This document shows positions 31,030 to 39,317 of a stretch of 64,000 nt of DNA, piece after piece. The first letter of the stretch is position 1. Each line of letters begins with the position of its first letter. Both the position numbers and the translations under genes were made by a program. The notes under the pieces were generated by a model. It saw nothing but the letters and a program-made list of their open reading frames with translations. It did not search any database and had not been told where the DNA came from. The stretch comes from Vibrio ruber DSM 16370 (GTDB lineage: Bacteria; Pseudomonadota; Gammaproteobacteria; Enterobacterales; Vibrionaceae), in contig NZ_FULE01000030.1 of the NCBI RefSeq assembly GCF_900163965.1, positions 1 through 64,000 on the forward strand. Reading direction: 5' to 3'.

Positions 31030-32297
31030 TGTCCCCGTTGTAATGTCATATGGATGGTGCTGATAGTACGAGCTTTGAAACCGCCTTCGCAGTAACACAG
31101 ATAGTAACGCCACATGCGGACAAAACGTTCGTCATATCCCAGTGACTTCACTTTATCTAGTGATGCTTCAAAACGGTCACGCCAGTCAGCCAATGTCTGA
31201 GCGTAGTCGAGCCCCAGATCGAATACATTACGGACAATGAAATCGGTGTGACGCGTCGCCATTTGGGTCAGAACGGTGATGGAAGGTAAAAAACCACCGG
31301 GGAAAATATATTTCTGAATGAAATCAACATTATTGCTGTAGTCATCGAAGCGTTGATCGGCAATGGTAATCGCCTGAATCGCCATCAGTCCACCGGGTTT
31401 AAGCAGCGACTGACACTTTGCGATATAAGACGGCAGATAGGATTTCCCCACCGCTTCAATCATCTCAATCGACACGAGCTTATCAAACTGCCCCTCAAGC
31501 AAGCGGTAGTCTTGTTTGAGTAAGGTAATCTGCTCAGCAAGTCCCAAGCGCTCAATTTCTGCCTGCGCATACGTGTACTGCTGTTCGGAAATCGTGGTGG
31601 TCGTGACATGACATCCATACTGCTGTGCCATATAAATCGCCATTGCCCCCCACCCGGTACCGATTTCAATCACATGGTCATTGGCAGTCAGTTGTAACTG
31701 TTGACACAACCGATCCATTTTCTGTATTTGTGCCTGCTCCAGTGAATCATTGGTATTGAGATAAAGAGCGCTCGAATACAGCATCCGTTGGTCGAGAAAC
31801 GTCTGATACAGGTCATTGCCTAAATCGTAGTGCGCTTCAATGTTCTGCTTGGCACGCCCAATCGAGTTTCGTTTCAGCCAATGGCCGATTTTGTGCATCA
31901 TCCGGACGAAAATGCTGCTTTGCGCTTCCAATTGATCCAGTGCGTTTAAATTACGCGCCATCAGTTCAGTTACAGCGGTCAGGTTCGGACTGTCCCACCA
32001 ACCGTCCATATATGCTTCCGCTGCAGCAATACTGCCACCTTTCAGAACGCAGGCATAAAACTCGGGATGATTCACCCGAATATGAGCCTGTGGCTGATCG
32101 TCATGTGCAAACCCAAACTGTTCCACACTGTTCTGCTGTGGTATAGCATCAGAAATACGCGCCTGTCCTGCAAAATTCTCTTCTAATGTCAGGCTGCCGA
32201 TTTTTATCAGTCGTAGAGATTTTAGCACCATGGTTCGAGCACCTTGCTGCCACGATGTAAGTGATTTAGGCATCTCTAATGAAGGCGAATTGAACAT
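31026..32297 (-). CDS. Cyclopropane-fatty-acyl-phospholipid synthase-like methyltransferase
   Basis: This 423-residue SAM-dependent enzyme modifies unsaturated acyl chains of membrane phospholipids. The SAM site is VIEIGTGWGAMAIYMAQQYGC. CFA-synthase motifs are present: QNIEAHYDLGNDLYQTFLDQRMLYSSALY, LLKQDYRLLEG, FDKLVSIEMIEAVG, YIFPGGFLPS and the C-terminal WRYYLCYCEGGFKARTI. AGGAG lies 8 nt before the start. In operons of this composition the cfa-like gene is a paralogue of the classical cfa, and in Rhodobacter such genes are under sigmaE/ChrR singlet-oxygen control and linked to branched or furan fatty acids. The exact product here is therefore uncertain. Confidence 0.9.
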   Translation of the reverse strand: MFNSPSLEMPKSLTSWQQGARTMVLKSLRLIKIGSLTLEENFAGQARISDAIPQQNSVEQFGFAHDDQPQAHIRVNHPEFYACVLKGGSIAAAEAYMDGWWDSPNLTAVTELMARNLNALDQLEAQSSIFVRMMHKIGHWLKRNSIGRAKQNIEAHYDLGNDLYQTFLDQRMLYSSALYLNTNDSLEQAQIQKMDRLCQQLQLTANDHVIEIGTGWGAMAIYMAQQYGCHVTTTTISEQQYTYAQAEIERLGLAEQITLLKQDYRLLEGQFDKLVSIEMIEAVGKSYLPSYIAKCQSLLKPGGLMAIQAITIADQRFDDYSNNVDFIQKYIFPGGFLPSITVLTQMATRHTDFIVRNVFDLGLDYAQTLADWRDRFEASLDKVKSLGYDERFVRMWRYYLCYCEGGFKARTISTIHMTLQRGQ

Positions 32298-32308
32298 TGT
32301 GCGTTCTC

Positions 32309-33088
32309 CTAGCTATTTTTATGGGTCTCATGTCGGCGGGATTTGGGATGAGAATAAAACGGAGCCCCCTTGAGCCATAGCTTCAGGGCGTGCCAATAAA
32401 TCCCAGTCAATACCTTGACCGTCATGATCGGTGTCCGAATCAACAATTTGAGCAAGCTTTTTGAGGTAAAAGGCTGTGCTTTTAACGCCAGGGTGGCATC
32501 AAATTCCTTGGTTTCCCGATGACATGCCAAGTGCACTATCAGGGCATCCGATAATGGTTTCAGTTTCCATTGATACTGCTGTTCAACGGGATTAAATGGT
32601 GAAACATGGAAAGCCTTGTCGTGTATCCAGTTCTCGCCCTGCGCACCACGTTCTGCCGGAACCGCGTAATAGTGACGCTCATTCCAAGGTGTATTACTGA
32701 CCTCTGCAAGTAAGTAACGCCAAGTCCCTTGCTGATCATAAAGATAGTAAAAGTTCACCGGGCTGAAATAGAGACCGAAATAACGCAGGTGTACCACCGC
32801 GAATACTTTGCCGTGCACTTGCTCACCTGTGAGCTGTAACACTTTATCCTGCACGGCAGTTTTCAAGTCCCCTTCCCCCAGATAATCAGCCCGGTGAAAA
32901 CGTGCCCAGTGCCACCAGTGCTCCCCCAGCCCCCACACTTGTTGCCGGAGTATCGGCCACTCATCCAGATCGATACATGGCATAAATAACGAAGCATGAA
33001 TCGAATGAGTAACCGGCGTGAAACGACGGTGACGGACATGGCCGACCATTAATGCACTACGTGTAACATCCGTTTGGCCGGTCATCAT
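32309..33088 (-). CDS. DUF1365 family protein
   Basis: The 259-residue protein has the DUF1365 features GHVRHRRFTPVTHSIHASLFM near the start, LRYFGLYFSPVNFYYLYD, EVSNTPWNERHYY, KAFHVSPFNPVEQQYQW and a C-terminal HALKLWLKGAPFYSHPK. Members nearly always neighbour an FAD amine-oxidase-like protein and a cfa-like methyltransferase, as here, and probably act on the same acyl substrate; no reaction is demonstrated that I can name. The start overlaps the stop of the oxidoreductase gene by 4 bp. Confidence 0.88.
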   Translation of the reverse strand: MMTGQTDVTRSALMVGHVRHRRFTPVTHSIHASLFMPCIDLDEWPILRQQVWGLGEHWWHWARFHRADYLGEGDLKTAVQDKVLQLTGEQVHGKVFAVVHLRYFGLYFSPVNFYYLYDQQGTWRYLLAEVSNTPWNERHYYAVPAERGAQGENWIHDKAFHVSPFNPVEQQYQWKLKPLSDALIVHLACHRETKEFDATLALKAQPFTSKSLLKLLIRTPIMTVKVLTGIYWHALKLWLKGAPFYSHPKSRRHETHKNS

Positions 33089-34362
33089 GCGACACCCTTA
33101 TCTCTGTTGACCACTTGGGATTGCAATTGTGTAATGACATCAAGCGCACTTTTGACCCCATCTTCATGGAAACCGTTGTGCCAATAGGCACCGCAGAACC
33201 AAGTATGATTGATGCCACTGATTTCTGATTTACGCTGCTGCGCGCGAACCGAAGATTCGGTAAAGACCGGATGATAATAGACAAACCGTCGGAGAATCTT
33301 GTCCGGGTCAATATACTCAGTGCTGTTGAGCGTGACACAAAACGTTATGTCACTCTTAATGTGTTGCAAAATATTCATGTTGTAGGTCAACGACGGGAGT
33401 TTCATCTCTTCACCCTCGTGACCATGCAACCAGTAATTCCAGGATGCCCAGGCGGATTGACGCTTAGGAAGCAAACTTGTATCCGTATGCAGCACCACTT
33501 CGTTGGCCTGATATGTCATTGCAGACAAAACTGAGGTTTCGTTCTGACTGGCATCGCCAAGCATGGTAAGCGCCTGATCGCTGTGACAGGCAAAAATAAC
33601 CTCATCAAATGTTTCGATACCCTGTTCGGTCTCGACCTCGACGCCGAGCGGACTGCGTCTTATTTGCTTGACCGGTGTACTAAGGCGAATCCGATCCACA
33701 TAGCCTTGAGTCAGCGGTTCAATATACGCCCGCGATCCGCCTTCAATCACATACCACTGTGGTCTGTCTGTGACATCCAATAATCCGTGATTGAGGAAAA
33801 AACGCAGAAAAAACATCAGCGGAAATGCGCGCATGTCCGCTAAAGTCGATGACCAAATTGCAGCGCCCATTGGTAAGATGTAGTTGTGACAGAAATAGTC
33901 CGAAAAACGATGATGGGCCAGAAACTGTCCGAGGGTTTGCAACTGCAACTCAGGGGTGTCTGCTGCCGCTTTAGCAAGCTTATTGAAGCGTAGAATTTCA
34001 CCGATAAAGCGGTAAAAACTGGGCTTCAACAGATTTCGTTTCTGCGCAAACAAAGTTGTTAATGTATGTCCATTATACTCCAGCCCGTTGGCGTCATTAC
34101 GCACACTGAAACTCATCTGTGTCGGAATCCCTCTGACCCCAGTTTCGTTCATCATGCGCATAAAATGAGGATAAGTCCGATCATTATAAACAATAAACCC
34201 GGTATCGACGGCATAGTGCTGACCAGCCACATTGACATCCACCGTCGCAGTATGCCCACCGATATAATCGTTCGCCTCAAACAACGTGATATCATGTTGC
34301 TCATGCAGGTAGTAACCACACGTTAGCCCTGAAACCCCGGTGCCTATAATCGCAATTTTCAT
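33085..34362 (-). CDS. FAD-dependent amine-oxidase-like oxidoreductase
   Basis: The N-terminus MKIAIIGTGVSGLTCGYYL is a classical FAD-binding Rossmann motif, followed by FEANDYIGGHTATVD and VDTGFIVYNDRTYPHFMRM. The protein is about 425 residues and belongs to the flavin amine oxidase/desaturase group. The reading frame opens at 34449, but the ATG at 34362 starts the nucleotide-binding motif, has AAGGA upstream and overlaps the SDR stop by 4 bp, so I use it. Together with the SDR, DUF1365 and cfa-like proteins it forms the core of a conserved fatty-acid-modifying set. An oxidation or desaturation step on acyl chains is plausible but inferred. Confidence 0.88.
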   Translation of the reverse strand: MKIAIIGTGVSGLTCGYYLHEQHDITLFEANDYIGGHTATVDVNVAGQHYAVDTGFIVYNDRTYPHFMRMMNETGVRGIPTQMSFSVRNDANGLEYNGHTLTTLFAQKRNLLKPSFYRFIGEILRFNKLAKAAADTPELQLQTLGQFLAHHRFSDYFCHNYILPMGAAIWSSTLADMRAFPLMFFLRFFLNHGLLDVTDRPQWYVIEGGSRAYIEPLTQGYVDRIRLSTPVKQIRRSPLGVEVETEQGIETFDEVIFACHSDQALTMLGDASQNETSVLSAMTYQANEVVLHTDTSLLPKRQSAWASWNYWLHGHEGEEMKLPSLTYNMNILQHIKSDITFCVTLNSTEYIDPDKILRRFVYYHPVFTESSVRAQQRKSEISGINHTWFCGAYWHNGFHEDGVKSALDVITQLQSQVVNRDKGVA

Positions 34363-35099
34363 GATGTGGTCCTTTTCGGTGCAAAAAACCGACGCGCAAG
34401 CCGATATTGCCAACCATAGGGCAACATGCCCAACAACCGGATGATCCAAGTAAAACGAGCCGGAAAGTAAAAATTCGCAACACCCTTCTCTAAACCTTTG
34501 CGAATCGACTGAGAGGCATGTTCTACCGAAATCATCATCGGCATCTCAAAGGTGTTTTTCTCAGTCAGTGGTGTGGCAACAAATCCCGGAAATACACAAG
34601 TTATATCAATGCCTTTGCGAGCCCAGTCCAATCGTAACGACCTTGCCAGATATCCGACCGCAGCTTTGGATGCGCCATAAGCTTCAGCACGAGGTAACGC
34701 CAGTTCACTGGCTATTGAGCCGACAATTGCCACACGATGACCCGATTTTAAATGTGGCTGAATTGCTTCAATCGTATTAGCTAGCCCCAGCACGTTAATC
34801 TGCATCACACGCGCCATGAGTTTTGCATCCATCACCCCATCATCGATATATTCACAGCCCCCGGCATTGAGGATCCATAATGTGGGTGTAAACGGCAGTT
34901 CACTCAATATCGCAAGTGTTTGATCAATATCGGTCAAATCAAACTGCAACGGGGTAATCGAAGCGTGTTTATCACGCAGTTCATTCAGTGCCGCTTCATT
35001 TCTGCCGCAAGCAATCACTTGCCACCCTTGCTGTGCATAGTCATGTGCTAACTGTTTGCCGATACCGGACGTTGCCCCCGTTATCAAGACACGACTCAT
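34359..35099 (-). CDS. Short-chain dehydrogenase/reductase
   Basis: The 246-residue classical SDR has the cofactor motif TGATSGIGKQLA, a variant NAGG (ILNAGGCEY), the catalytic Ser in IVGSIASELALP and the YxxxK pair (YGASKAAVGYLA), then FPGFVATPLT. It would use NAD(P)H on an unknown substrate. It is second in the operon, overlapping both the SnoaL-like gene and the FAD oxidoreductase gene by 4 bp. All catalytic residues look intact. Confidence 0.88.
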   Translation of the reverse strand: MSRVLITGATSGIGKQLAHDYAQQGWQVIACGRNEAALNELRDKHASITPLQFDLTDIDQTLAILSELPFTPTLWILNAGGCEYIDDGVMDAKLMARVMQINVLGLANTIEAIQPHLKSGHRVAIVGSIASELALPRAEAYGASKAAVGYLARSLRLDWARKGIDITCVFPGFVATPLTEKNTFEMPMMISVEHASQSIRKGLEKGVANFYFPARFTWIIRLLGMLPYGWQYRLARRFFAPKRTTS

Positions 35100-35515
35100 T
35101 GTCCTAACCTCCGCTTAATCCAACGAATAATACGACCGAGGAGTGGCAACTGTTCATACAACATTTCACCTAAATCAAAGTAATCGCGGTGGTAAATGAC
35201 TTTGTTATCCTGAAAGCGGAGATGTGTCGTCCCCTGTACATTCACCAATTGACCATGGCGCAGCTTCGGATGTTGCAAATGCATGGTCCAAATCAGGAAT
35301 CCACCGTTGTCAGTCGGATACTGCTCATGAATCGTAAAATTGCAGCGTTCAACGTTTTGATAGAGCTTGATGAAGTAGTCAGACAGAGCGGTCACCCCCT
35401 CAATACGATGGGCCGCATCTTCAAACACAACTGCGTCATGATAAATATCGTGAAGCGTATCGAGATTGTGTTTGTTGAGCTGAGTATAGAACAGCGCAAC
35501 GGTTTGGACATCCAT
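35096..35515 (-). CDS. SnoaL/NTF2-like protein
   Basis: A 139-residue protein of the NTF2-like/SnoaL fold: LFYTQLNKHNLDTLHDIYHDAVVFED, ALSDYFIKLYQNVERC, LIWTMHLQHPKL and a final FRDNKV-like strand with HRDYFDLGEMLYEQLPLLG. Such small proteins are enzymes or lipid-like ligand carriers; the role is unknown. It is the promoter-proximal gene of the eight-gene leftward operon. GAGG lies 7 nt before the ATG, and the promoter region carries TGTACA elements. Confidence 0.85.
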   Translation of the reverse strand: MDVQTVALFYTQLNKHNLDTLHDIYHDAVVFEDAAHRIEGVTALSDYFIKLYQNVERCNFTIHEQYPTDNGGFLIWTMHLQHPKLRHGQLVNVQGTTHLRFQDNKVIYHRDYFDLGEMLYEQLPLLGRIIRWIKRRLGQ

Positions 35516-35551
35516 GAGTTGGCCTCATTTTTGTTGTACAAGAAAAATTTC

Positions 35552-35580
35552 CGTATAACTTATTAATTAAGATAGTGCAA
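35552..35580 (-). promoter_or_regulatory. Candidate promoter of the lipid operon
   Basis: On the minus strand TTGCAC (35580-35575) and TATACG (35557-35552) are separated by exactly 17 bp, starting 37 bp before the SnoaL-like gene. TGTACA elements lie on both sides, so a regulator could block or remodel this promoter. Confidence 0.5.
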
Positions 35581-35584
35581 TTTG

Positions 35585-35618
35585 AAAAGTTGTACAATTT
35601 TTTTTTTGTACAACTTTT
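35585..35618. promoter_or_regulatory. 13-bp inverted repeat with TTGTACAA operators
   Basis: AAAAGTTGTACAA at 35585-35597 and its exact reverse complement at 35606-35618 flank a run of eight T. A third TGTACA lies at 35535-35540, just downstream of the predicted -10. Each arm contains the palindrome TTGTACAA. MerR-family LitR/CarH-type regulators use TGTACA half-sites at light-inducible photolyase/cfa-type operons. I infer such an operator, but the spacing could not be compared with characterised sites here. Confidence 0.6.
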
Positions 35619-35659
35619 GTAAGAAAGGTTTACATACATGAGGAAACTTAGGAGTTTAT

Positions 35660-35716
35660 GAGGACACACGCTGAACTTACGAGGACACACATGCAGGAGG
35701 GAAGCGGACACACACC
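35660..35716 (+). repeat. Three dispersed-motif copies upstream of the transposase
   Basis: TTATGAGGACACACG (35656-35670), TTACGAGGACACAC (35677-35690) and GCGGACACACACC (35704-35716) are direct repeats in the same orientation as the Y1 transposase gene. The stretch 35516-35861 contains these, the TTGTACAA operators, and otherwise no gene. Confidence 0.75.
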
Positions 35717-35861
35717 TAAACACGTCTCTCCATTTTTGTGAAATATTTCACGACGAACCAAAAATAAATTTGCATTCACTCGAAATCGTTCGGATCCCAA
35801 CTTTGCTTTACTGATTCATTCCGACACGATAAATCCATCAGCCATCATTTAGATTTAGCCC

Positions 35862-36824
35862 ATGACAACCGCTCGCTCACAACTTATCTGCCCTGACGTG
35901 ACACCTTATTACCATTGCGTTTCTCGTTGTGTCCGTCGTTCATTTCTGTGTGGATACGATAGTTATAGTGGCCAATCGTATGAACATCGTCGTGAATGGG
36001 TTGAGTCTCGCATTCTGGCCTTGTCTTCCATCTATTGCATTCGTATCTGCGCCTATGCTGTGATGAGTAATCACTATCATCTGGTCGCTTTTATTGATAA
36101 ACAAACAGCATTGTCTCTTTCTCAACGTGAAGTCGTTGAACGATGGTGTACGGAGCACAAGATGCCACTGCTGATCCAGCGTTTCCTTTCAGGCAGTTTG
36201 ACCTCAAAAGTGGAACGGGAGGCTTGTGAAAAAATCATTGAGACTTGGCGCCAACGGCTCTATTCACTCAGTTGGTTGATGAAAGAAATCAATTACGAGA
36301 TTGCATTGCTCGCAAATCAAGAAGATCAGTGCACCGGACGCTTCTGGGAGGGGCGTTTCAAATCTCAGGCTTTACTCGATGATAAAGCCTTACTGGCAGC
36401 CATGGCTTATGTTGATCTCAATCCGGTTCGGGCCGGAATCGCTGAAACACCGGAACAATCGGAACATACATCGCTGAAAAAACGACTCACGGCACTAGAG
36501 CGAGGCCAAACCCAAACGCCGGAATTGGCTGACTTTACAGGAGATATACTTCAGGAAAAGAGACACACAATTCCGTTTCGGCTGATAGATTATCTCGAAT
36601 TAGTGGATTGGGTCGGACGGCAAATCAGAACAGATACACATGGTTATATCTCACCTCAACTGCCTAATATTTTAACGCGGCTATCGCTGTCTCAACAGGC
36701 ATGTCTTGCTCTTTGTTCTGGGTTAGAAAAGAAACCAGGACTCTGGATTGGCTCATCAGAACGGCTGAACTTCGCTAAACATTATCTCAAACGAAAACGT
36801 ATGCTCGGCATTCATATTTCTTAA
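35862..36824 (+). CDS. REP-associated tyrosine transposase (RAYT, Y1 family)
   Basis: The 320-residue protein has the Y1 transposase (IS200/IS605-like) fold: PYYHCVSRCVRRSFL, then the HUH motif H71-Y-H73 in VMSNHYHLV, a candidate catalytic Tyr in the helix with KEINYEIALLAN (~146), and the conserved GRFWEGRFKSQALLD plus YVDLNPVRAGI. RAYTs are single-copy domesticated relatives of IS200 transposases that act on short palindromic repeats and mobilise them. Here copies of a GGACACACGCC-type motif lie on both sides of the gene in both orientations. The frame is intact and has a long C-terminal extension typical of the longer marine-gammaproteobacterial members. Start chosen at the ATG of MTTARSQLICPDV. 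Confidence 0.9.
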   Translation: MTTARSQLICPDVTPYYHCVSRCVRRSFLCGYDSYSGQSYEHRREWVESRILALSSIYCIRICAYAVMSNHYHLVAFIDKQTALSLSQREVVERWCTEHKMPLLIQRFLSGSLTSKVEREACEKIIETWRQRLYSLSWLMKEINYEIALLANQEDQCTGRFWEGRFKSQALLDDKALLAAMAYVDLNPVRAGIAETPEQSEHTSLKKRLTALERGQTQTPELADFTGDILQEKRHTIPFRLIDYLELVDWVGRQIRTDTHGYISPQLPNILTRLSLSQQACLALCSGLEKKPGLWIGSSERLNFAKHYLKRKRMLGIHIS

Positions 36825-37007
36825 TCGATATGAAACGCTCAGTTTCGATCCTTCTTTTTATTCTCGAATTTGCGCCATATTCCACAATCGCAACTTCACA
36901 GATCATTTCCCCAGCCCTTTATCTGAGTCGCATTCTGCCAGAATCCATTTAAAAACTTAGAACGATGATGAGTGAGGTACAACATTCTCTCATTCATTGA
37001 TTGAGGT

Positions 37008-37250
37008 CCGTGTGTGTCCTGTTCATCCTGAATTTACGGGGGACGGGAATTTATGGGGAGAACTTATGGGGACACACGCCGACTCTCACTTCCTCAAGTA
37101 CTATCCTCTACTTATCCTGTGTGTCCCGTATCCACAATACTATCCATACAACGCACTCATCAATTGATTACTGAGAACAGTGTGTGTCCTTTATCTTCTG
37201 CTTTATCTTCCGTACGTCCGCGGCTGTCTTTGTGTGTCCCGTGTGTCCTG
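37008..37250. repeat. Motif cluster downstream of the transposase, both orientations
   Basis: The 433 bp between the transposase and tapT contain no gene. The motif occurs rightward at 37068-37080 (GGGGACACACGCC) and leftward (as GTGTGTCC) at about 37010-37019, 37119-37127, 37181-37189, 37231-37240 and 37241-37249. Degenerate forms (TTTACGGGGGACGGG, TTTATGGGGAGAA) lie at 37032-37062. The mixture of orientations allows hairpins between neighbouring copies, as in REP/BIME clusters. Confidence 0.75.
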
Positions 37251-37257
37251 CAAAAAG

Positions 37258-37857
37258 TTAATACCGCTGCCTGACGTCAGGGGGCATCTGTGCGAGCTGG
37301 AACTGAATCATCTGTTCGAAGCTCTGGAGTAGCGGGCTGAAGTCCTGCTGCGGTTGCCAGCTCGACAACAGGTGATATCCGGCTTCAACGGTTGAGAGGC
37401 AGTTGTCTCGTGGGGCTTTGCGTATCCGATAGCAACTCTGAAGAGATTCAGGTAAGTGCAGTCTGGGAAGATCATGCAGATTTGTCGATAATTGCCACAT
37501 TTTATACGCTTTCTTCCATGTTCCGTCGAGCAGAATAACGCGATAGCGCTGTGACGGTGAAGGCGGCAGGATCTCACTGACACACGTAGAGCCGTCACCG
37601 GGGAACAATACAAAATGGGTGACATCCGTTTCACTCAATAAGCCATTCAATCCTTCATGTTCCGTGAAGTTTTCTCCGACCATACAGATAGCGCTGCCTA
37701 ATGATAACGTCAGAATACTTGCCGTCCCAGTCGGTTTACGCACTTCTGTCGGGTGCTGAAGAATGATAAGCTCAATCACTGATGACAACGGGACAACCGT
37801 GGAGCACAGACAGGCCTTATGCGCTTTTTGACATTGAATACAATAACGCGATCCCAT
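37258..37857 (-). CDS. DTW-domain tRNA-uridine aminocarboxypropyltransferase
   Basis: DTW proteins (TapT/TapA type) transfer the 3-amino-3-carboxypropyl group of SAM to uridine in tRNA to make acp3U. The protein is 199 residues from the ATG at 37857 (GAGATAAAG upstream). It has the N-terminal Cys cluster [34 protein letters not shown], the DTW-type motif LLDGTWKKAYKM and RIRKAPRDNCLSTVEA. The reading frame is open to 38010, but that part lies antisense to the rhombosortase gene and has no family features. The 5' end overlaps the start of the rightward rhombosortase gene by 39 bp. Confidence 0.88.
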   Translation of the reverse strand: MGSRYCIQCQKAHKACLCSTVVPLSSVIELIILQHPTEVRKPTGTASILTLSLGSAICMVGENFTEHEGLNGLLSETDVTHFVLFPGDGSTCVSEILPPSPSQRYRVILLDGTWKKAYKMWQLSTNLHDLPRLHLPESLQSCYRIRKAPRDNCLSTVEAGYHLLSSWQPQQDFSPLLQSFEQMIQFQLAQMPPDVRQRY

Positions 37858-38409
37858 CTTTATCTCACTCTTAGTCTGATCAGTTTCATGTGTATCTTCG
37901 CTCAATTCTCTCCGCTCGCGGGTGTTCTGGTCTGGGACAGACATGCTATCACACAAGGTCAATGGTGGCGGATCGTAACAGGAAACTTCACCCATACCAA
38001 TACAGTCCACCTGGCGATGAATCTAATTGCACTCTGGCTAATTACCTTGATTTTTCGCCCCGCAGCCCGTGCGCTCTGGCAACAGCTACTGCTATTGAGT
38101 CTGTTGATTGGCATCGGGCTTTTCTGGAGCAACCTTTATTTCTATGTCGGACTGTCCGGTATATTACATGGCCTGTTTGCCAGCTTCGCACTGGGGGAAG
38201 CCTTACAAGGCAGAAAGAGCAGTTGGCTACTCGTTGCGGGAGTGTGTGGCAAAGTGCTCTGGGAGCAATGTTTCGGCGCTTCCGAGGCAACTCAGGCGCT
38301 CATTGAAGCGCCGGTTGCCATTCAAGCGCATTTGCTCGGTCTGGCAGGAGGATTACTCCTTGGGTTCGGTGAACAAATCAAGACTTATTGGTTGGATTCT
38401 GTCGGATAA
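37819..38409 (+). CDS. rrtA: Rhombosortase (rhomboid-family intramembrane protease)
   Basis: The 196-residue protein has about six hydrophobic helices and rhomboid features: the [15 protein letters not shown] block in an early helix, the catalytic Ser in [10 protein letters not shown] and the catalytic His in AHLLGLAGG. This small form fits rhombosortase, which cleaves proteins with GlyGly-CTERM tails before their release from the inner membrane; no substrate gene is in the window. The ATG at 37819 keeps the first membrane helix, although its ribosome site is weak and it overlaps the divergent DTW gene. A start at 37888 would remove most of that helix. The 3' end overlaps the convergent YcgN gene by 25 bp. 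Confidence 0.85.
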   Translation: MRFLTLNTITRSHLYLTLSLISFMCIFAQFSPLAGVLVWDRHAITQGQWWRIVTGNFTHTNTVHLAMNLIALWLITLIFRPAARALWQQLLLLSLLIGIGLFWSNLYFYVGLSGILHGLFASFALGEALQGRKSSWLLVAGVCGKVLWEQCFGASEATQALIEAPVAIQAHLLGLAGGLLLGFGEQIKTYWLDSVG

Positions 38410-38831
38410 TTCAAAATATGCTCCTCCCAGTCAACCACATCAATCTCATACACCACTTTGTTGCGGACACTCTCTCCGGCAGCGTGCATGGCTGATTTAG
38501 AGCCTGTGATTAACGGATGCCATTCGGGGAGTGGTTGCTGCTGAGCCAATAAGCGATAAGCGCAGGTTTCCGGTAACCAGTGAAACTCGTCGATATTCTC
38601 GCGAGTCAGTTTGAGGCACTCTTCACCGGATTGAAAACGATTAGGGTAATCCTTACAGGCACACGTTTTACTGTTCAGCCAGCTACATGCGACATTGGTG
38701 TAGTATACGGCTTCGGTATCTTCATCCATCAGCTTATGCAAGCAACATTTGCCACAGCCGTCACACAGCGATTCCCACTCGCTTTCGCTCATCTCATCTA
38801 ATGATTTGGTTTGCCAGAATGGAATAGTCAT
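38385..38831 (-). CDS. YcgN family cysteine cluster protein (UPF0260)
   Basis: The 148-residue protein has the CxxCxxCC-type cluster ([13 protein letters not shown]) near residue 25, then [18 protein letters not shown] and CLKLTREN, and ends with [12 protein letters not shown]. These are the hallmarks of the YcgN/UPF0260 family, presumed to bind iron or zinc; the function is unknown. The ATG at 38831 ([15 protein letters not shown]) is the family start; the frame runs upstream to 38894 without family features. Confidence 0.88.
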   Translation of the reverse strand: MTIPFWQTKSLDEMSESEWESLCDGCGKCCLHKLMDEDTEAVYYTNVACSWLNSKTCACKDYPNRFQSGEECLKLTRENIDEFHWLPETCAYRLLAQQQPLPEWHPLITGSKSAMHAAGESVRNKVVYEIDVVDWEEHILNYPTESNQ

Positions 38832-38974
38832 ACTTGTACTTCTGTGGTTATGGATCTGGATACGGTTTATACCTGCCCTCAACACAGAGTTCAAGTATAA
38901 ACGCCTGTTAATCGGTATTCAGTCTGTTATGATCCATTGTTTTGAACAATAAAATGATGTCTCTCAGAGGATTT

Positions 38975-39247
38975 ATGGAATGTCGCTTAGGCTGTGGCGC
39001 CTGCTGTATCGCACCAAGTATTTCTTCCCCGATTCCGGGAATGCCGGACGGCAAACCTGCCGGTGTTCGCTGTGTTCAATTAGATGACAATAATCTCTGT
39101 AAACTGTTCGGCTCAGATAGCCGCCCGCAAGTATGCAGTGATTTCAAAAGTGATGTGGCCATCTGTGGCGCCGATAATCAAGAGGCGCTGACCATTATTT
39201 CTGAGCTGGAAAACACCACGTATTCACCAGCAAAACGGTCACATTGA
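38975..39247 (+). CDS. YkgJ-type cysteine cluster protein
   Basis: About 90 residues starting MECRLGCGACCIAPSIS, with further Cys in RCVQLDDNNLCKLF, QVCSDF and AICG. This is a YkgJ-family small zinc/iron-binding protein of unknown function. GAGG lies 5 nt before the ATG at 38975, and MECR is the usual family N-terminus, so I reject the upstream ATG at 38942. It is divergent from ycgN, which also encodes a cysteine-cluster protein. Confidence 0.85.
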   Translation: MECRLGCGACCIAPSISSPIPGMPDGKPAGVRCVQLDDNNLCKLFGSDSRPQVCSDFKSDVAICGADNQEALTIISELENTTYSPAKRSH

Positions 39248-39276
39248 ATCACACGATAAGAATGAATAAAGAGAGC

Positions 39277-39306
39277 GTTTGAATGCAGAGCTATCCGCAT
39301 TCAAAC
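39277..39306. terminator. Hairpin between convergent ykgJ-type gene and recR
   Basis: GTTTGAATGC (39277-39286) pairs perfectly with GCATTCAAAC (39297-39306) across a 10-nt loop, midway between the stop codons of the two convergent genes. T-runs are weak on both sides. Confidence 0.55.
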
Positions 39307-39317
39307 ATGAGATAAGA

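Noticed and set aside
37858..38010. N-terminal extension of the DTW gene
   Set aside because: It is antisense to the rhombosortase membrane segments, and the family N-terminus starts at the ATG at 37857.
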